Positions 10,230 through 23,665 are shown, numbered from the stretch's first letter. The stretch: 64,000 nucleotides of DNA from Isoperla grammatica (GCA_945910005.1 OX246749.1:26106411-26170410), one strand, 5' to 3'. The notes: generated by a model not told the origin, from the sequence alone. Numbers and translations are program-made.

Positions 10230-11100
10230 CCACGAGCGAATGTACCTGTACTTGAATATTCTTAATCTTGAATATTATTTGGCTTATATTGTGTATATAC
10301 AGACGTGTCTGGTGTTGCGACCACGATGTATTGAATGTATGGTATGAATGGGGTCAAACCATAAACCTGTGCAACATCATACGTGCGTAATAACAACAAG
10401 AGCAACAACATAACAATTTAAAGAGCAAAAATACGTTAACTTTTTTTTTGTTATTCATTATTATAATCAATAGATTGCTTAGCTATCAACTTATTATACA
10501 CTTATTACACAAAATCGTTATATTTAAAGCTATCAGAACGATTCAAACATAGAAACGGGTTAGTTTTTTTGCACGAATCCAAATTGTTTGTTAAAAGTTG
10601 CGAAATATTGACTCTGGCACTCTTTAATATGTTACTATAGAAAATCACCATAGAAATAGGTGACATTTGACAGGTGAGATTTATGGGTAGCGTATAGAGC
10701 TCATTATCTCCGCTACCTGGACAAAGGTCGCGCTACGTCTGTCAGCGTCTGTGAACCATTAGGAGTCAGTAAAATGGCCTCTGTTGACGAAAACGCCGCC
10801 ACGTCTCGCGCTCACTTCCCGGAGTGAAAAGAAGTGTAGGTGTTTTATGTTTGTGCTTGGCTGTACTCGTATTGGAATAGAATCGTGTCTATGAATAAAA
10901 CGTCCGAATTATGAAAATTTTGAGCTTACTCTCGGTTGGTCTGGCCGATTGAGACCATTCTGCTAAATTTGGGGATTTAGCTGACCGTTTATAAGTTGTT
11001 TACACAATCATGGTTCAATGCTACCCAGCACATCAAGTATGACGTCACGTCTACCACGCGGGCCGCGATAAGCGTAATCAGTCTAGCAGGGACAGACGCG
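10230..11100. other. Non-coding stretch with a short unassigned ORF
   Basis: AT-rich DNA up to about 10680, then a more GC-balanced part. A short ATG frame at 10774-10827 (starts MASVDENAATSRAH, 17 residues) sits in a CpG-containing patch and could be a lost first exon or leader, but nothing downstream supports it. I see no other feature. Confidence 0.3.
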
Positions 11101-11104
11101 CGCA

Positions 11105-11320
11105 GCTAGCCCGAACTGGAACGGATGCGGCTAATAATAACCGAAGCCTGGACTTTGATTACGGCGGAGGAAACACACCAGTTCGGCGATCGAGCGTCCA
11201 AGTCCTGTGAACCCAATGAGTCTCTGACTAGAGCAATGCTGCATCCATCCGGGAGTCGAACCGACGACCCCTCGCTCCCCGTCCACACCTTCCATGTGAT
11301 CACACACTGGCCCAGGAGGC
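11105..11320 (-). mobile_element. tRNA-like SINE or pseudogene fragment
   Basis: The minus strand carries a box-B-like ggttcgactcccgg (about 11252-11266) in a GC-rich context, with upstream sequence that could hold a degenerate box A. No tRNA cloverleaf can be built by eye. Likely a SINE head fragment. Confidence 0.35.
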
Positions 11321-11489
11321 ATTCAGGGTGCAAACCCCTTCACTCAGTGTACAATACACCCTTTCAGTGTAAACGTAGACTGTCACTGCATCCCACACTA
11401 CTACAAACTAAACTTATAACCACTAAACTACTATTTTTTTTATTCTTTATAGTTTATTTTATTTATTTCCCACAATTTCGGCTACTTGA

Positions 11490-11860
11490 CATTTTTAGTG
11501 GAGGCTGCCGGATCCAATTTATCTTATGATAAATTGGTTTAATACATTGGTTTAATACATACCATATTTAGTAGAGGCTGCCGGATCCAATTTGTCTTAT
11601 GACAAATTGTTTTAATACATACCATATTTAGTAGAGGCTGCTGGATTCAATTTGTCTTATGACAAATTGTTTTAATACATACCATATTTGGCGGAGGCTG
11701 CCGGATCCAATTTGTCTTATGACAAATTGGTTTAATACATTAAATATTTGGTAAAGGCTGCCGGATCCAATTTGTCTTATGACAAATTGGTTTAATACAT
11801 TAAATATTTAGTAGAGGCTGCCGGATCAAACTTGTTTTATGACAAATTGGTTTCTGTGAC
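11490..11860. repeat. 60-bp tandem repeat, about 6 copies
   Basis: The unit is exactly 60 bp, with landmarks gaggctgccggatccaattt and gtttaatacata. Each unit contains the small palindrome aatttgtcttatgacaaatt. The first copies (11490-11560) include an extra partial ggtttaatacatt. The copies differ by few substitutions. Confidence 0.9.
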
Positions 11861-12394
11861 AATTTGTTCTCTTATAACTTAAGTCGCTATAGTTTTGTTC
11901 ATGGCACGCAAGGATCTGGATACTCTCTTATCTTGTTGGATTACTTCCAACCCGCAGATGTCTCGCCTTACTGTTTATGTTATCTCCTCGGCCGGGCGGC
12001 CATCATACATTCTTTGACTGTATGTGCTGACACTGAAGCTTCCTGCTCGCTTCTCTGATGTCTTGATGGTTTCGTAGCTTCATGCTACGTCGAGGTTTGC
12101 TGCTTTAGGACCCATTCCATCTAGCAGAGCCCCGTTCGGGGTGAGCGGCTCACACACCGCTTTCCTTATTTAAAATTAGTTACACAATAACTTTCGACTG
12201 ACTACTGAGTATTAGTTATTGCGTCACCTTGGCCCTCGTTACGTAGGATGCGCTACCTTGTTTCCACGTTGAGGGGGTTGGGGGGGGGGTCGCCTTCCCC
12301 TCATCTGAAACCACGGCGAGAGCATTCTATGTAAATCCATCATCAGCGCATCGATGAACCCTTACTTGTCTGTCATGTTGTTTCTGGTCTTTCA

Positions 12395-12435
12395 CGCTAC
12401 CCAGCGATCTTGGGTTCGAACCCCATTCGTTTTGT
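12395..12435 (+). mobile_element. tRNA-like box-B fragment
   Basis: gatcttgggttcgaacccca is a good RNA polymerase III box B with arms, but the rest of a tRNA is not recognisable. It directly precedes the 115-bp array. Confidence 0.35.
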
Positions 12436-12485
12436 TTCAGTCTTGGTGATTTATGCGTGCATTACTTCAAGTCCGTTGTCACGTG

Positions 12486-13319
12486 TGTTGCACGTGGGTG
12501 TATATCACTTGCAGGGTTACGCTCGCGTCATCGCTTTCATGCACTAGAGACATTGCAGCTGTTTCAATGTCATTCCGTCTCATGATAACAGCTCTCAATG
12601 TGTTGCACGTGGGTGTATATCACTTGCAGGGTTGCGCTCGCGTCCTCGCTTTCATGCACTAGAGACATTGCAGCTGTTTCAATGTCATCCCGTCTCATGA
12701 TAACAGCTCTCAATGTGTTGCACGTGGGTGTATATCACTTGCAGGGTTGCGCTCGCGTCCTCGCTTTCATGCACTAGAGACATTGCAGCTGTTTCAATGT
12801 CATCCCGTCTCATGATAACAGCTCTCAATGTGTTGCACGTGGGGGTATATCACTTGCAGGGTTGCGCTCGCGTCATGGCTTTCATGCACTAGAGACATTG
12901 CAGCTGTTTCAATGTCATCCCGTCTCATGATAACAGCTCTCAATGTGTTGCACGTGGGGGTATATCACTTGCAGGGTTGCGCTCGCGTCATGGCTTTCAT
13001 GCACTAGAGACATTGCAGCTGTTTCAATGTCATCCCGTCTCATGATAACAGCTCTCAATGTGTTGCACGTGGGTGTATATCACTTGCAGGGTTGCGCTCG
13101 CGTCATGGCTTTCATGCACTAGAGACATTGCAGCTGTTTCAATGTCATCCCGTCTCATGATAACAGCTCTCAATGTGTTGCACGTGGGTGTATATCACTT
13201 GCAGGGTTGCGCTCGCGTCATCGCTTTCATGCACTAGAGACATTGCAGCTGTTTCAATGTCATCCCGTCTCATGATAACAGCTCTCAATGTGTTGCACGT
13301 GGGTGTATATCACTTGCAG
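12486..13319. repeat. 115-bp tandem repeat, 7.2 copies
   Basis: Units start at 12486, 12601, 12716, 12831, 12946, 13061, 13176 and a partial one at 13291, exactly 115 bp apart. Landmarks are tgttgcacgtgggtgtatat, gctcgcgtcatcgctttcat and cccgtctcatgataacagct. Variation is limited to a few substitutions (tgg/tcg, ggg/ggt). No indels are seen, suggesting recent expansion. Confidence 0.95.
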
Positions 13320-13950
13320 TTTGTAACAACAGTTGCAAAAGATCATTCTATTATCGTGTGTAACATAGAGATCGCCATTCACCAGGAATATGTATCCAAG
13401 TATTTTGCTAACCGAGGAGAAAGATACTCCACAACAGAAATTTTTTGAACATCCGTATTTTTCAAGCGGTTTTTATGCGTTTTAGAAGAAGCCACGATAG
13501 AAGAAACGTTCAACAAAAGAAGTAACTTCTTATGTATCATTATAATAAGAAAACGCTCTGTGTGACGCGTTGATAAGCGAGCGGGTTCATATCTACGAAC
13601 TCTCCGGCGAAAAGCTAATAAAAACAACGTTTAACAACAATACAATAATGCGCATTGGAAATATTTTTCTATTGCTATTATACTTCCCGACATTCTTGAA
13701 TGCTTTGCAATGTACGTTTCTAAATATTTTCAACGTAATTTTGTCTAGTGTTTTCTACGCGGTCCGCCACAGTTACTAACACTTTTTGACAGCAATACAT
13801 ATGTAATTTATGCCTCTTATACGTATCAGATCGCGTTTAAATTAGTATATTCGTGACAGGACAAAAATGTACTATACCTCACATTTTGCCGTAACTGTGT
13901 TCCTGTGTTTCGAGTAACTTTGGTGTCACCTTGCCAATACTCATTAGATC

Positions 13951-14208
13951 CAGTGGCGTAACTATAACTCCAGGGCCCCCCCGCAAACATATTTATGTCC
14001 CCCCCCCCCCCAACCTTCCCCATTCATCAACCACTAATTTTTGTCATATTTTGCTTACCTTCAATGCCGAGCCTTCTTGCGAGATTTCAAATTTATAAAC
14101 CGGTCAATTACATGACATTGTACATGACTAAGACAAAATATTTGGGCCCCCTAGAGCGATGGGCCCCCCCGCGACCGCGGTCTTGGCGGTCCTTTAGTTA
14201 CGCCGCTG
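13951..14208. mobile_element. hAT-type MITE, 258 bp
   Basis: The terminal inverted repeats cagtggcgtaact and agttacgccgctg differ at one position and lie inside a perfect 8-bp target-site duplication attagatc (13943-13950 and 14209-14216), as expected of hAT transposition. The body contains a C14 run (near 13997) and no transposase. Confidence 0.9.
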
Positions 14209-14673
14209 ATTAGATCGCCATGAAACGAACATATTCGTGTACGGAAATATCTTTATAAAAATATGGCTATCTCCCATTTTGCCGCCATTCAGTTTAAAAA
14301 AATTAAAACGGTAACTATGGTGTAACTTTGTAACATTTCGAACGATGTTGTCACAAAACTACACACCTTCAAATCACATCGAGGCTTGTGAAAAGTCCAA
14401 AATTCAACTTGATTATAAACTTTCCGTTCGACCGCTATCGACAGAAATAATAATAATAAAAAAAAACAATCAAACAGAACGAGTGTCATAAAAGTCTAAT
14501 GGAGACGCTCGCTTCGCTCGCTTAGTTATTCCTCGTAGAGTGGAATACAGATGATTTTTTTAGTTTCTTTAGTTATTGCGCCTTGGCCGAAGCTTTGAGC
14601 GCAGATAACGGAATCCGCTGTCTGTGCTTTGAGTATATCACCACTAACATTGGGTAGAGCTACAACGCCAGTA

Positions 14674-17600
14674 CCAGTTTGTCTTGCGCCTCGTACAGCC
14701 CCATTTACACTTGTTGGCTAGTAGAAGATCACCGCACATGCTTGGCGAGATTTTACTACCCGACTACCATACGTTGACCGGTACGACGTGGCAGTTTGTC
14801 CACCGCCTCGTACAGCCTCACTTACGCTTGTTGGCTAGTAGAAGATCACCGCGCATGATTGGCGAGATTATACTACCCGACTACCATACGTTGACCGGTA
14901 TGACGTGGCAGTTTGTCCACCGCCTCGTACAGCCTCACTTACGCTTGTTGGCTAGTAGAAGATCACCGCGCATGCTTAGTGAGATTATACTACCCGACTA
15001 CCATACGTTGACCGGTATGACGTGGCAGTTTGTCCACCGCCTCGTACAGCCTCACTTACGCTTGTTGGCTAGTAGAAGATCACCGCGCATGCTTAGTGAG
15101 ATTATACTACCCGACTACCATACGTTGACCGGTATGACGTGGCAGTTTGTCCAAAGCCTCGTACAGCCTCAGTTCCGCTTGTTGGCTAGTAGAAGATCAC
15201 CGCGCATGCTTGGCGAGATTATACTACCCGACTACCATACGTTGACCGGTATGACGTGGCAGTTTGTCCACCGCCTCGTACAGCCTCACTTACGCTTGTT
15301 GGCTAGTAGAAGATCACCGCGCATGCTTAGTGAGATTATACTACCCGACTACCATACGTTGACCGGTATGACGTAGCAGTTTGTCCACCGCCTCTTACAG
15401 CCTCACTTACGCTTGTTGGCTAGTAGAAGATCACAGCGCACGCTTGGCGAGATTATACTACCCGACTACCATACGTAGACCGGTATGACGTGGCAGTTTG
15501 TCCACCGCCTCGTACAGCCTCACTTACGCTTGTTGGCTAGTAGAAGATACCGCGCATGCTTGGCGAGATTATACTACCCGACTACCATACGTTGACCGAT
15601 AGGACGTGGCAGTTTGTCTACCGCTTCTTACAGCCTCACTTACGCTTGTTGGCTAGTAGAAGATCACCGCGCATGCTTAGTGAGATTATACTACCCGACT
15701 ACCATACGTTGACCGGTACGACGTGGCAGTTTGTCCACCGCCTCGTACAGCCTCACTTACGCTTGTTGGCTAGTAGAAGATCACCGCGCACGCTTGGTGA
15801 GATTATACTACCCGACTACCATACGTTGACCCGGTATGACGTGGCAGTTTGTCCACCGCCTCGTACAGCCTCACTTACGCTTGTTGGTTAGTAGAAGATC
15901 ACCGCGCATGCTTAGTGAGATTATACTACCCGACTACTATACGTTGACCGGTACGACGTGGCAGTTTGTCCACCGCCTCGTACAGCCTCACTTACGCTTG
16001 TTGGCTAGTAGAAGATCACCGCGCATGCTTAGTGAGATTATACTACCCGACTACTATACGTTGACCGGTACGACGTGGCAGTTTGTCCACCGCCTCGTAC
16101 AGCCTCACTTACGCTTGTTGGTTAGTAGAAGATCACCGCGCACCCTTGGCGAGATTATACTACCCGACTACCATACGTTGACCGGTATGACGTGGCAGTT
16201 TGTCCACCGCCTCGTACAGCCTCACTTACGCTTGTTGGCTAGTAGAAGATCACCGCGCATGCTTGGCGAGATTATACTACCCGACTACCATACGTTGACC
16301 GGTACGACGTGGCAGTTTGTCCACCGCCTCGTACAGCCTCACTTACGCTTGTTGGCTAGTAGAAGATCACCGCGCATGCTTGGCGAGATTATACTACCCG
16401 ACTACCATACGTTGACCGGTATGACGTGGCAGTTTGTCCACCGCCTCGTACAGCCTCACTTACGCTTGTTGGCTAGTAGAAGATCACCGCGCATGCTTGG
16501 CGAGATTATACTACCCGACTACCATACGTTGACCGGTACGACGTGGCAGTTTGTCCACCGCCTCGTACAGCCTCACTTACGCTTGTTGGCTAGTAGAAGA
16601 TCACCGCGCATGCTTGGTGAGATTATACTACCCGACTACCATACGTTGACCCGGTACGACGTGGCAGTTTGTCCACCGCCTCGTACAGCCTCACTTACGC
16701 TTGTTGGCTAGTAGAAGATCACCGCGCACCCTTGGCGAGATTATACTACCCGACTACCATACGTTGACCGGTATGACGTGGCAGTTTGTCCACCGCCTCG
16801 TACAGCCTCACTTACGCTTGTTGGTTAGAAGAAGATCACCGCGCATGCTTGGCGAGATTATACTACCCGACTATCATACGTTGACCGGTATGACGTGGCA
16901 GTTTGTCCACCGCCTCGTACAGCCTCACTTACGCTTGTTGGTTAGTAGAAGATCACCGCGCATGCTTGGCGAGATTATACTACCCGACTACCATACGTTG
17001 ACCGGTACGACGTGGCAGTTTGTCCACCGCCTCGTAGAGCCTCGCTTACGCTTGTTGGCTAGTAGAAAATCACCGCGCACGCTTGGCGAGATTATACTAC
17101 CCGACTACCATACGTTGACCGGTATGACGTGGCAGTGTGTCCACCGCCTCGTAGAGCCTCACTTACGCTTGTTGGCTAGTAGAAGATCACCGCGCATGCT
17201 TAGTGAGATTATACTACCCGACTACTATACGTTGACCGGTACGACGTGGCAGTTTGTCCACCGCCTCGTACAGCCTCACTTACGCTTGTTGGTTAGTAGA
17301 AGATCACCGCGCATGCTTAGTGAGATTATACTACCCGACTACTATACGTTGACCGGTACGACGTGGCAGTTTGTCCACCGCCTCGTACAGCCTTACTTAC
17401 GCTTGTTGGTTAGTAGAAGATCACCGCGCATGCTTGGCGAGATTATACTACCCGACTACCATACGTTGACCGGTATGACGTGGCAGTTTGTCCACCTTCT
17501 CGTACAGCCTCACTTACGCTTGTTGGTTAGTAGAAGATCACCGCGCATTATTAGTGAGATTATACTACCCGACTACCATACGTTGACCGGTACGACGTGG

Positions 17601-18725
17601 CAGTTTGTCCACCGCCTCGTACAGCCTCACTTACGCTTGTTGGTTAGTAGAAGATCACCGCGCATGCTTGGCGAGATTATACTACCCGACTACCATACGT
17701 TGACCGGTATGACGTGGCAGTTTGTCCACCTTCTCGTACAGCCTCACTTACGCTTGTTGGTTAGTAGAAGATCACCGCGCATTATTAGTGAGATTATACT
17801 ACCCGACTACCATACGTTGACCGGTACGACGTGGCAGTTTGTCCACCGCCTCGTACAGCCTCACTTACGCTTGTTGGTTAGTAGAAGATCACCGCGCATG
17901 CTTGGCGAGATTATACTACCCGACTACCATACGTTGACCGGTACGACGTGGCAGTTTGTCTAACGCCTCGTACAGCCTCACGCTTGTTGGCTAGTAGAAG
18001 ATCACCACGCATGCTTGGCGAGATTATACTACCCGACTACCATACGTTGACCCGGTACGACGTGGCAGTTTGTCTACCGCCTCGTACAGCCTCACTTACA
18101 CTTGTTGGCTAGTAGAAGATCACCGCGCATGCTTGGCGAGATTATACTACCCGACTACCATACGTTGACCGGTATGACGTGGCAGTTTGTCCACCTTCTC
18201 GTACAGCCTCACTTACGCTTGTTGGTTAGTAGAAGATCACCGCGCATGCTTAGTGAGATTATACTACCCGACTACTATACGTTGACCGGTACGACGTGGC
18301 AGTTTGTCCACCGCCTCGTACAGCCTCACTTACGCTTGTTGGTTAGTAGAAGATCACCGCGCATGCTTGGCGAGATTATACTACCCGACTACCATACGTT
18401 GACCGGTACGACGTGGCAGTTTGTCTAACGCCTCGTACAGCCTCACGCTTGTTGGCTAGTAGAAGATCACCACGCATGCTTGGCGAGATTATACTACCCG
18501 ACTACCATACGTTGACCCGGTACGACGTGGCAGTTTGTCTACCGCCTCGTACAGCCTCACTTACACTTGTTGGCTAGTAGAAGATCACCGCGCACGCTTG
18601 GCGAGATTATACTACCCAACTACCATACGTTGACCGGTATGACGTAGCAGTTTGTCCACCGCCTCGTACAGCCTCACCTACGCTTGTTGGCTAGTACAAG
18701 ATCACCGCGAACGCTTGGCGAGATA
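14674..18725. repeat. 117-bp satellite array, about 34-35 copies
   Basis: The 117-bp unit has landmarks cgcctcgtacagcctcactt, gctagtagaagatcaccgcg and actacccgactaccatacgt. Because 117 is 39 codons, one frame stays open over many units (up to 420 residues). The frame breaks wherever a copy gains a base (cccggt) or loses a short block (cagcctcacgcttg), so protein selection is not apparent. Shared variants define higher-order blocks: a 234-bp dimer near 17493 and 17727, and a four-unit block whose taacgcctcg variant recurs at 17961 and 18426. Confidence 0.95.
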
Positions 18726-18866
18726 CCGAAAGCGCCCAACGCTTTTATTTTCCGAGTGAGGCAAAAATTTGTTGGGCGAAAATTTATTTTTTACTTTTTA
18801 GTGCATTTAAATATAAGCGTTGTTTTTTAAAAAATATATTTTTTTCATGTCATATTATCTTGTGTG
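18726..18866 (+). repeat. Dispersed repeat, single arm of the 35-kb foldback
   Basis: The sequence from gaaagcgcccaacgctttta through gttgggcgaaaatttatttt to tcatgtcatatt is nearly the same as 35097-35230 and inverted at 34929-35069. Here a single arm abuts the truncated end of the 117-bp satellite. Confidence 0.8.
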
Positions 18867-19138
18867 AGATTAAAATGATATGCAATTAATAATTTGTTTT
18901 ATTTATTAAAATTAATTGCTTATCAGGCAAAACGGAGCGTTTTCCTAGTAAGTTTTTAATTTTATTAAATAAATAAACAGATTTTTTTTCAGTTATTTAT
19001 TTTTTGTAGGTTGGTATCCTGACGATTTGTTGGTTATGTTAACAGCATCGATTTTTGTGGTCACGACTGTTGACCAAAAATTTCAGCCAAATACGTCAAG
19101 CCATTTGACCAGTGCGCGACGAACAAAATTTAGCGTTC
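18867..19138. other. AT-rich spacer
   Basis: AT-rich, no coding signal. The final part (19020-19138) passes directly into the hexamer microsatellite. Confidence 0.5.
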
Positions 19139-19778
19139 ATACACACACGCACACGCACACGCACACGCACACGTACACGCACACGTACACGCATACGCAC
19201 ACGCACACGCACACGCACACGCATACGCACACGCACACGCACACGCACACGCACACGCACACGCACACGCACACGCACACGCACACGCACACGCACACGC
19301 ACACGCACACGCACACGCACACGCACACGCACACGCACACGCACACGCACACGCACACGCACACGCACACGCACACGCACACGCACACGCACACGCACAC
19401 GCACACGCACACGCACACGCACACGCACACGCACACGCAACGCACACGCACACGCACACGCACACGCACACGCACACGCACACGCACACGCACACGCACA
19501 CGCACACGCACACGCACACGCACACGCACACGCACACGCACACGCACACGCACACGCACACGCACACGCACACGCACACGCACACGCACACGCACACGCA
19601 CACGCACACGCACACGCACACGCACACGCACACGCACACGCACACGCACACGCACACGCACACGCACACGCACACGCACACGCACACGCACACGCACACG
19701 CACACGCACACGCACACGCACACGCACACGCACACGCACACGCACACGCACACGCACACGCACACGCACACGCACACA
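19139..19778. repeat. (CACACG)n microsatellite, about 106 copies
   Basis: An almost pure hexamer array. The first 90 bp contain a few T variants (cacacgtacacg, cgcatacg), and one base is missing near 19439 (cgcaacgcac), shifting the register. Every frame is open (Val-Arg, Ala-Cys, His-Thr repeats), which is a composition effect. Confidence 0.98.
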
Positions 19779-20283
19779 TACATTCGTTTTTATATAGATA
19801 GAAGAAGATTAATTGGAACTCAGAACAAAATAAACATGTTCTAGTGAGGGAATACAGAAGGACGACAGGCTTTGAGGTCGCTTTGAGAAACATACAGATG
19901 AAGAAAAGTAAATATACTGACTGACACGTTTCAGACAACTCGTGGTCTTGATCACTCAGCGTGAGTAGACAAACTAAACTAAATAAACTTAAAACCAGTG
20001 TGAATTTACAGATGCAGGCGCTGTCGTGGGCGGTGATGGAGGGAGGAACTAAGGTAAACCGAGGTATATATATTATGTTTTCGCGGATGTATGTTATGGT
20101 TTTGGTGTCTTCACACAAGCGGCGGAATATCCCGGAAGACAACAAATCCATATATATATATCTGTACACCTTATTCCAACATTGTCAGGTAAGGGGGTGT
20201 TGCCACCAAATACTTGTGCATTTAAATAAATAACATTATACAAAAATAATAATAAAAAAAAAAACATAAATAAACCAACTGAA

Positions 20284-20380
20284 CCAAACGAGTGCGCACC
20301 TCCGATGGGCCGGTTGACGGTGTAGCTGATGTACGGCAGGCCGGAGTCTGAGCAGATGCTGGGCCCGGGCCCGGGCGAGG
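20284..20380 (-). pseudogene. Possible orphan coding exon
   Basis: On the minus strand a GC-rich segment is open and codes SPGPGPSICSDSGLPYISY and TVNRPIGG, unlike the AT-rich surroundings. A candidate acceptor (AG about 10 nt upstream) and a weak donor (GTGCGC) flank it. On the + strand the same segment ends in a strong donor-like gag/gtaagt but all + frames contain stops. It could be an exon of an unrelated gene or a relic. I do not recognise the protein. Confidence 0.22.
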
Positions 20381-20399
20381 TAAGTTCTACTCAATTCTA

Positions 20400-21480
20400 T
20401 AAAATAAAGTTCCAAACTATTCTATAAAGTTCTATTCAATTCTATTCCCACAGTTAGACGACACCAGAGTCTACCGGAGAGCGGCGGAGGTCGTCGTTAG
20501 CCAATAGAAGCGCCCGATGACCGCGAAACCAGGGAAATCCTGCCCAAGTCGGTAAAAGTCATCAAAGAATACTCCCTTGAACAAAATGGTCTTCACTGTT
20601 GTTCAGCCGCTGTGCAAGAATAAAGTGGGCGTATAGCCTACTTCAAGGGCACGCCGACTTGTGTTCGCGCGTGACGTACATGAGAAGACTTTGAGTCTAG
20701 AACACGCGAGCTGACCGCTGCTCTAGGGTTAGAGGGGGAGAAAACACTGTTGACCTTGAACAAATTGCAACAGAAATTGTTCTTTTTGTACTGGATTCAG
20801 AAAAATCTTTTTTAACATACTTAAAGTCTATAAAAATCTAAGATGTCGAAATTGATTAAATTTGCATAGCAAATTACATAATAAAAAATAATTGAAAATT
20901 AATTTTAAAAGTTTGGAAGTACATTTTCACAAATAAACCACAGGGTTAAATCAAGTATGTAAAAATTATTTAATTTATTCAAAAAGTTTGAAATGTGTAA
21001 TCGTTCGAATGATGAAATTAATTTAAAATATAAATCACAGTCACTCAATTTGAATTCTCAAAATACATCGAATCTAAGAATTCTAGCAACGTGATAATCA
21101 TGCAAGTGATACCTAGCAGAAACAGCTTTAATGTTCGACTAAAATCACAATCACAACCCGATTAGTTTGATACTAAACTAATTAGAAATTTAATTAATAT
21201 ACTTAAATAAGTTATAAGTGTATTGTCACCATTACGCTATTCTTCATCTATCGTCGTTACTAAAATAGTATAAATGAATTGCTCAATCAATGCAACATCG
21301 AAATTTCTATTACCGTTTAAATTAATTAATTAATGAGTGAATATTGTATTATTAATTAGGCTATTATTAATTAATGAACTATTCAAAAGGTTAAAATATT
21401 ACAAGTTTGCCCTGACTAGGGAACAAACCTCTAGTAAATACATATTTTATTATATATCATTATATGTGGAGCTGGAGGAT
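20400..21480. other. Intergenic DNA
   Basis: 20400-20760 is moderately GC-rich with no open frame of note; 20760-21480 is strongly AT-rich. Nothing specific is seen. Confidence 0.4.
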
Positions 21481-21492
21481 CCTGGTTCTATT

Positions 21493-22454
21493 CCCAGTCG
21501 GGGCGAACTCTTATTACAGTTATACTTTCATACACTATCCCATCCAGTATCCATAATGGATTTATCTTTAAGAATCCAATGTCATTTGACAGCATGTGTT
21601 CAATTCAAATTGAAAATAGGAAAATTGAAATCATATTGGGAATGGTTATGTTTTGAGTTCCAAACGGGCCAAATATAAATATATCATAGTATAAAGACTA
21701 ATAACTCAAATAAAATACTCAGAAATGTGTATCCACATTCATTATGATACAACCATTGCGATGACAATAGCAAGTGATGCACTCATTTATCGAGGATGAA
21801 ACACAATTGTACAAATAAATAAATAATTACATAACACTACTCACTCGTTTTACAAAATACTCAATTTAAACAGATTAAATGTTGGAACATAGTTATAAAA
21901 GTACATATTTATTATTTGTGATTGATATTCCAAAACTCCCAAAGGGATCAGGGATACGTACGCAACCTACCTTAAACTGCTGCAATTAACATTAAAATTA
22001 TCCACATTTTAATAAATAAATTTAACACGTAAATTTGTTGCGTATCAGAAGTTTAAGGTAGGTTGCGTATGTATCCCTGTTCCCTTTAAGAGTTTTGGAA
22101 TATTAATCTTATATAATAAATAAGTACTTTTATCACTATTAATTTATTTGTAAAATTGTGTTTCATCCTCGAAAAATGTGTGTATCACTTGCTATTGTTA
22201 TCGCAATGGTTGTATGGAAATGAATGTGGATAAACATTTCTGAGAATATAGTTACAGTTAGAGTAAATAGTCTTTATCGTAAGATATATTTATATTTTTC
22301 CCAAATTAGAACTCAAAACATAACTATTCGCGTTTCAATTTGAATTAAACACATGCTGTCAAAAAATATTGGATTTTTAAAGCTAAATCCATCGTTATGG
22401 ACACTGGATGGTGTATGAAGGTATAACTGTAATAAAAGCTCACCCTGACTGGGA
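21493..22454. mobile_element. Foldback element built of inverted SINE-like ends
   Basis: Left arm 21493-21978 and right arm 22050-22454 are diverged inverted copies; shared landmarks include cctaccttaaac/gtttaaggtagg, gtgtttcatcctcga and attccaaaactc. Each outer end carries cccagtcggg or its complement, the segment that follows box B in the tRNA-derived SINEs of this window, and left of it is ctggttctattcccag, a degenerate box B. The loop is about 70 nt. The right end passes straight into the GAC/GAT minisatellite. Confidence 0.75.
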
Positions 22455-23665
22455 TGACGACGATGATAACGACGATGATAACGACGATGATAACGACAAT
22501 GATAACGACAATGATAACGAGAATAATGACGACAGTGATTATGACAATGATAACGACAATGATTACGATGATGATGACGACGATGATGATAACAATGATC
22601 ACGACAATGATAATAATGACACTGATAACGACAATGATAACGACAATGATAATAATGACAATGATAACGTAAATGATATTAATGACAATGATAACGACAA
22701 TGATGATGATGACAATGATAACGAAATTAATAATGACAATGATAACGAGAATAATAACGACAATGATTATGACAATGATAACGACAATGATAACGACAAT
22801 GATGATAATGACAATGATAACGTAAATGATATTAATGACAATGATAACGACAATGATGATAATGACAATGATAACGACATTAATAATGACAATGATAACG
22901 AGAATAATAACGACAATGATTATGGCAATGATAACGACAAAGATAACGACAATGATAACGCTGATGATGACGACGATGATGATAACAATGATAGCGACAA
23001 TGACAATGGCAATGATAATAATGATAATGATAACGACATGATAGCGACAATGATAACGTCAATGATAATAATGTTAATGATAACGTCAATGATAACGACG
23101 ATGAAAACGACGATGAAAACGACGATGATAACGACGATGATACTAATGACAATGATAACGACAATGATTATGACAATGATAACGACAATGATAATTACAA
23201 TGATAATAATGACAATGATAATAATGACAATAATAACGAAAATGATAATTATGACAATGATAACGACAATGATAACGACGATGGTTACGACGATGGTAAC
23301 GACGATGATAACGACAGTGATTATGATGATGATAACGATGATGATAATGATGATGATAACGATGATGATAATGGTAATGATAGCGATGAAAATAATGATG
23401 AGGCTAATGATGATGAAAATGATGATGATAAATATGATGAAAATGATGATGTTAATGATGATGATAACGATGATGATGATGATGATGATGATAATGGTGA
23501 TAAAAACGATGATGATAACGATGATGATAATGGTGATAATAACGATGGTGATAACGATGATGATGATGATAATGGTGATAATAACGATGATGATAACGAT
23601 GATGATGATAATGATGATAATGGCGATGTTAATGCTGATGATAATAATGACAGTAATATGATTAT
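22455..23665. repeat. GACAATGATAAC-type minisatellite, 1.2 kb
   Basis: The array is built of gacaatgataac 12-mers and shorter gatgat/gacgac blocks, with gagaat and gtaaat variants repeated in longer blocks (around 22660-22760, 22810-22910). Trinucleotide structure keeps an Asp/Asn-rich frame of 417 residues open, and the other strand open as Ile/Val or Ser/Leu. No start context or flanking coding sequence supports a gene. Confidence 0.95.

Noticed and set aside
12486..13319. CRISPR-like array
   Set aside because: Head-to-tail 115-bp units with no unique spacers; the genome is eukaryotic.
14684..18428. 39-residue repeat protein (LVQPHLRLLASRRSP type)
   Set aside because: The frame is broken by indels in several units, and the period of 117 bp alone explains the open frame.
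19027..20169. Val-Arg, Ala-Cys or His-Thr repeat proteins
   Set aside because: Pure (CACACG)n microsatellite.
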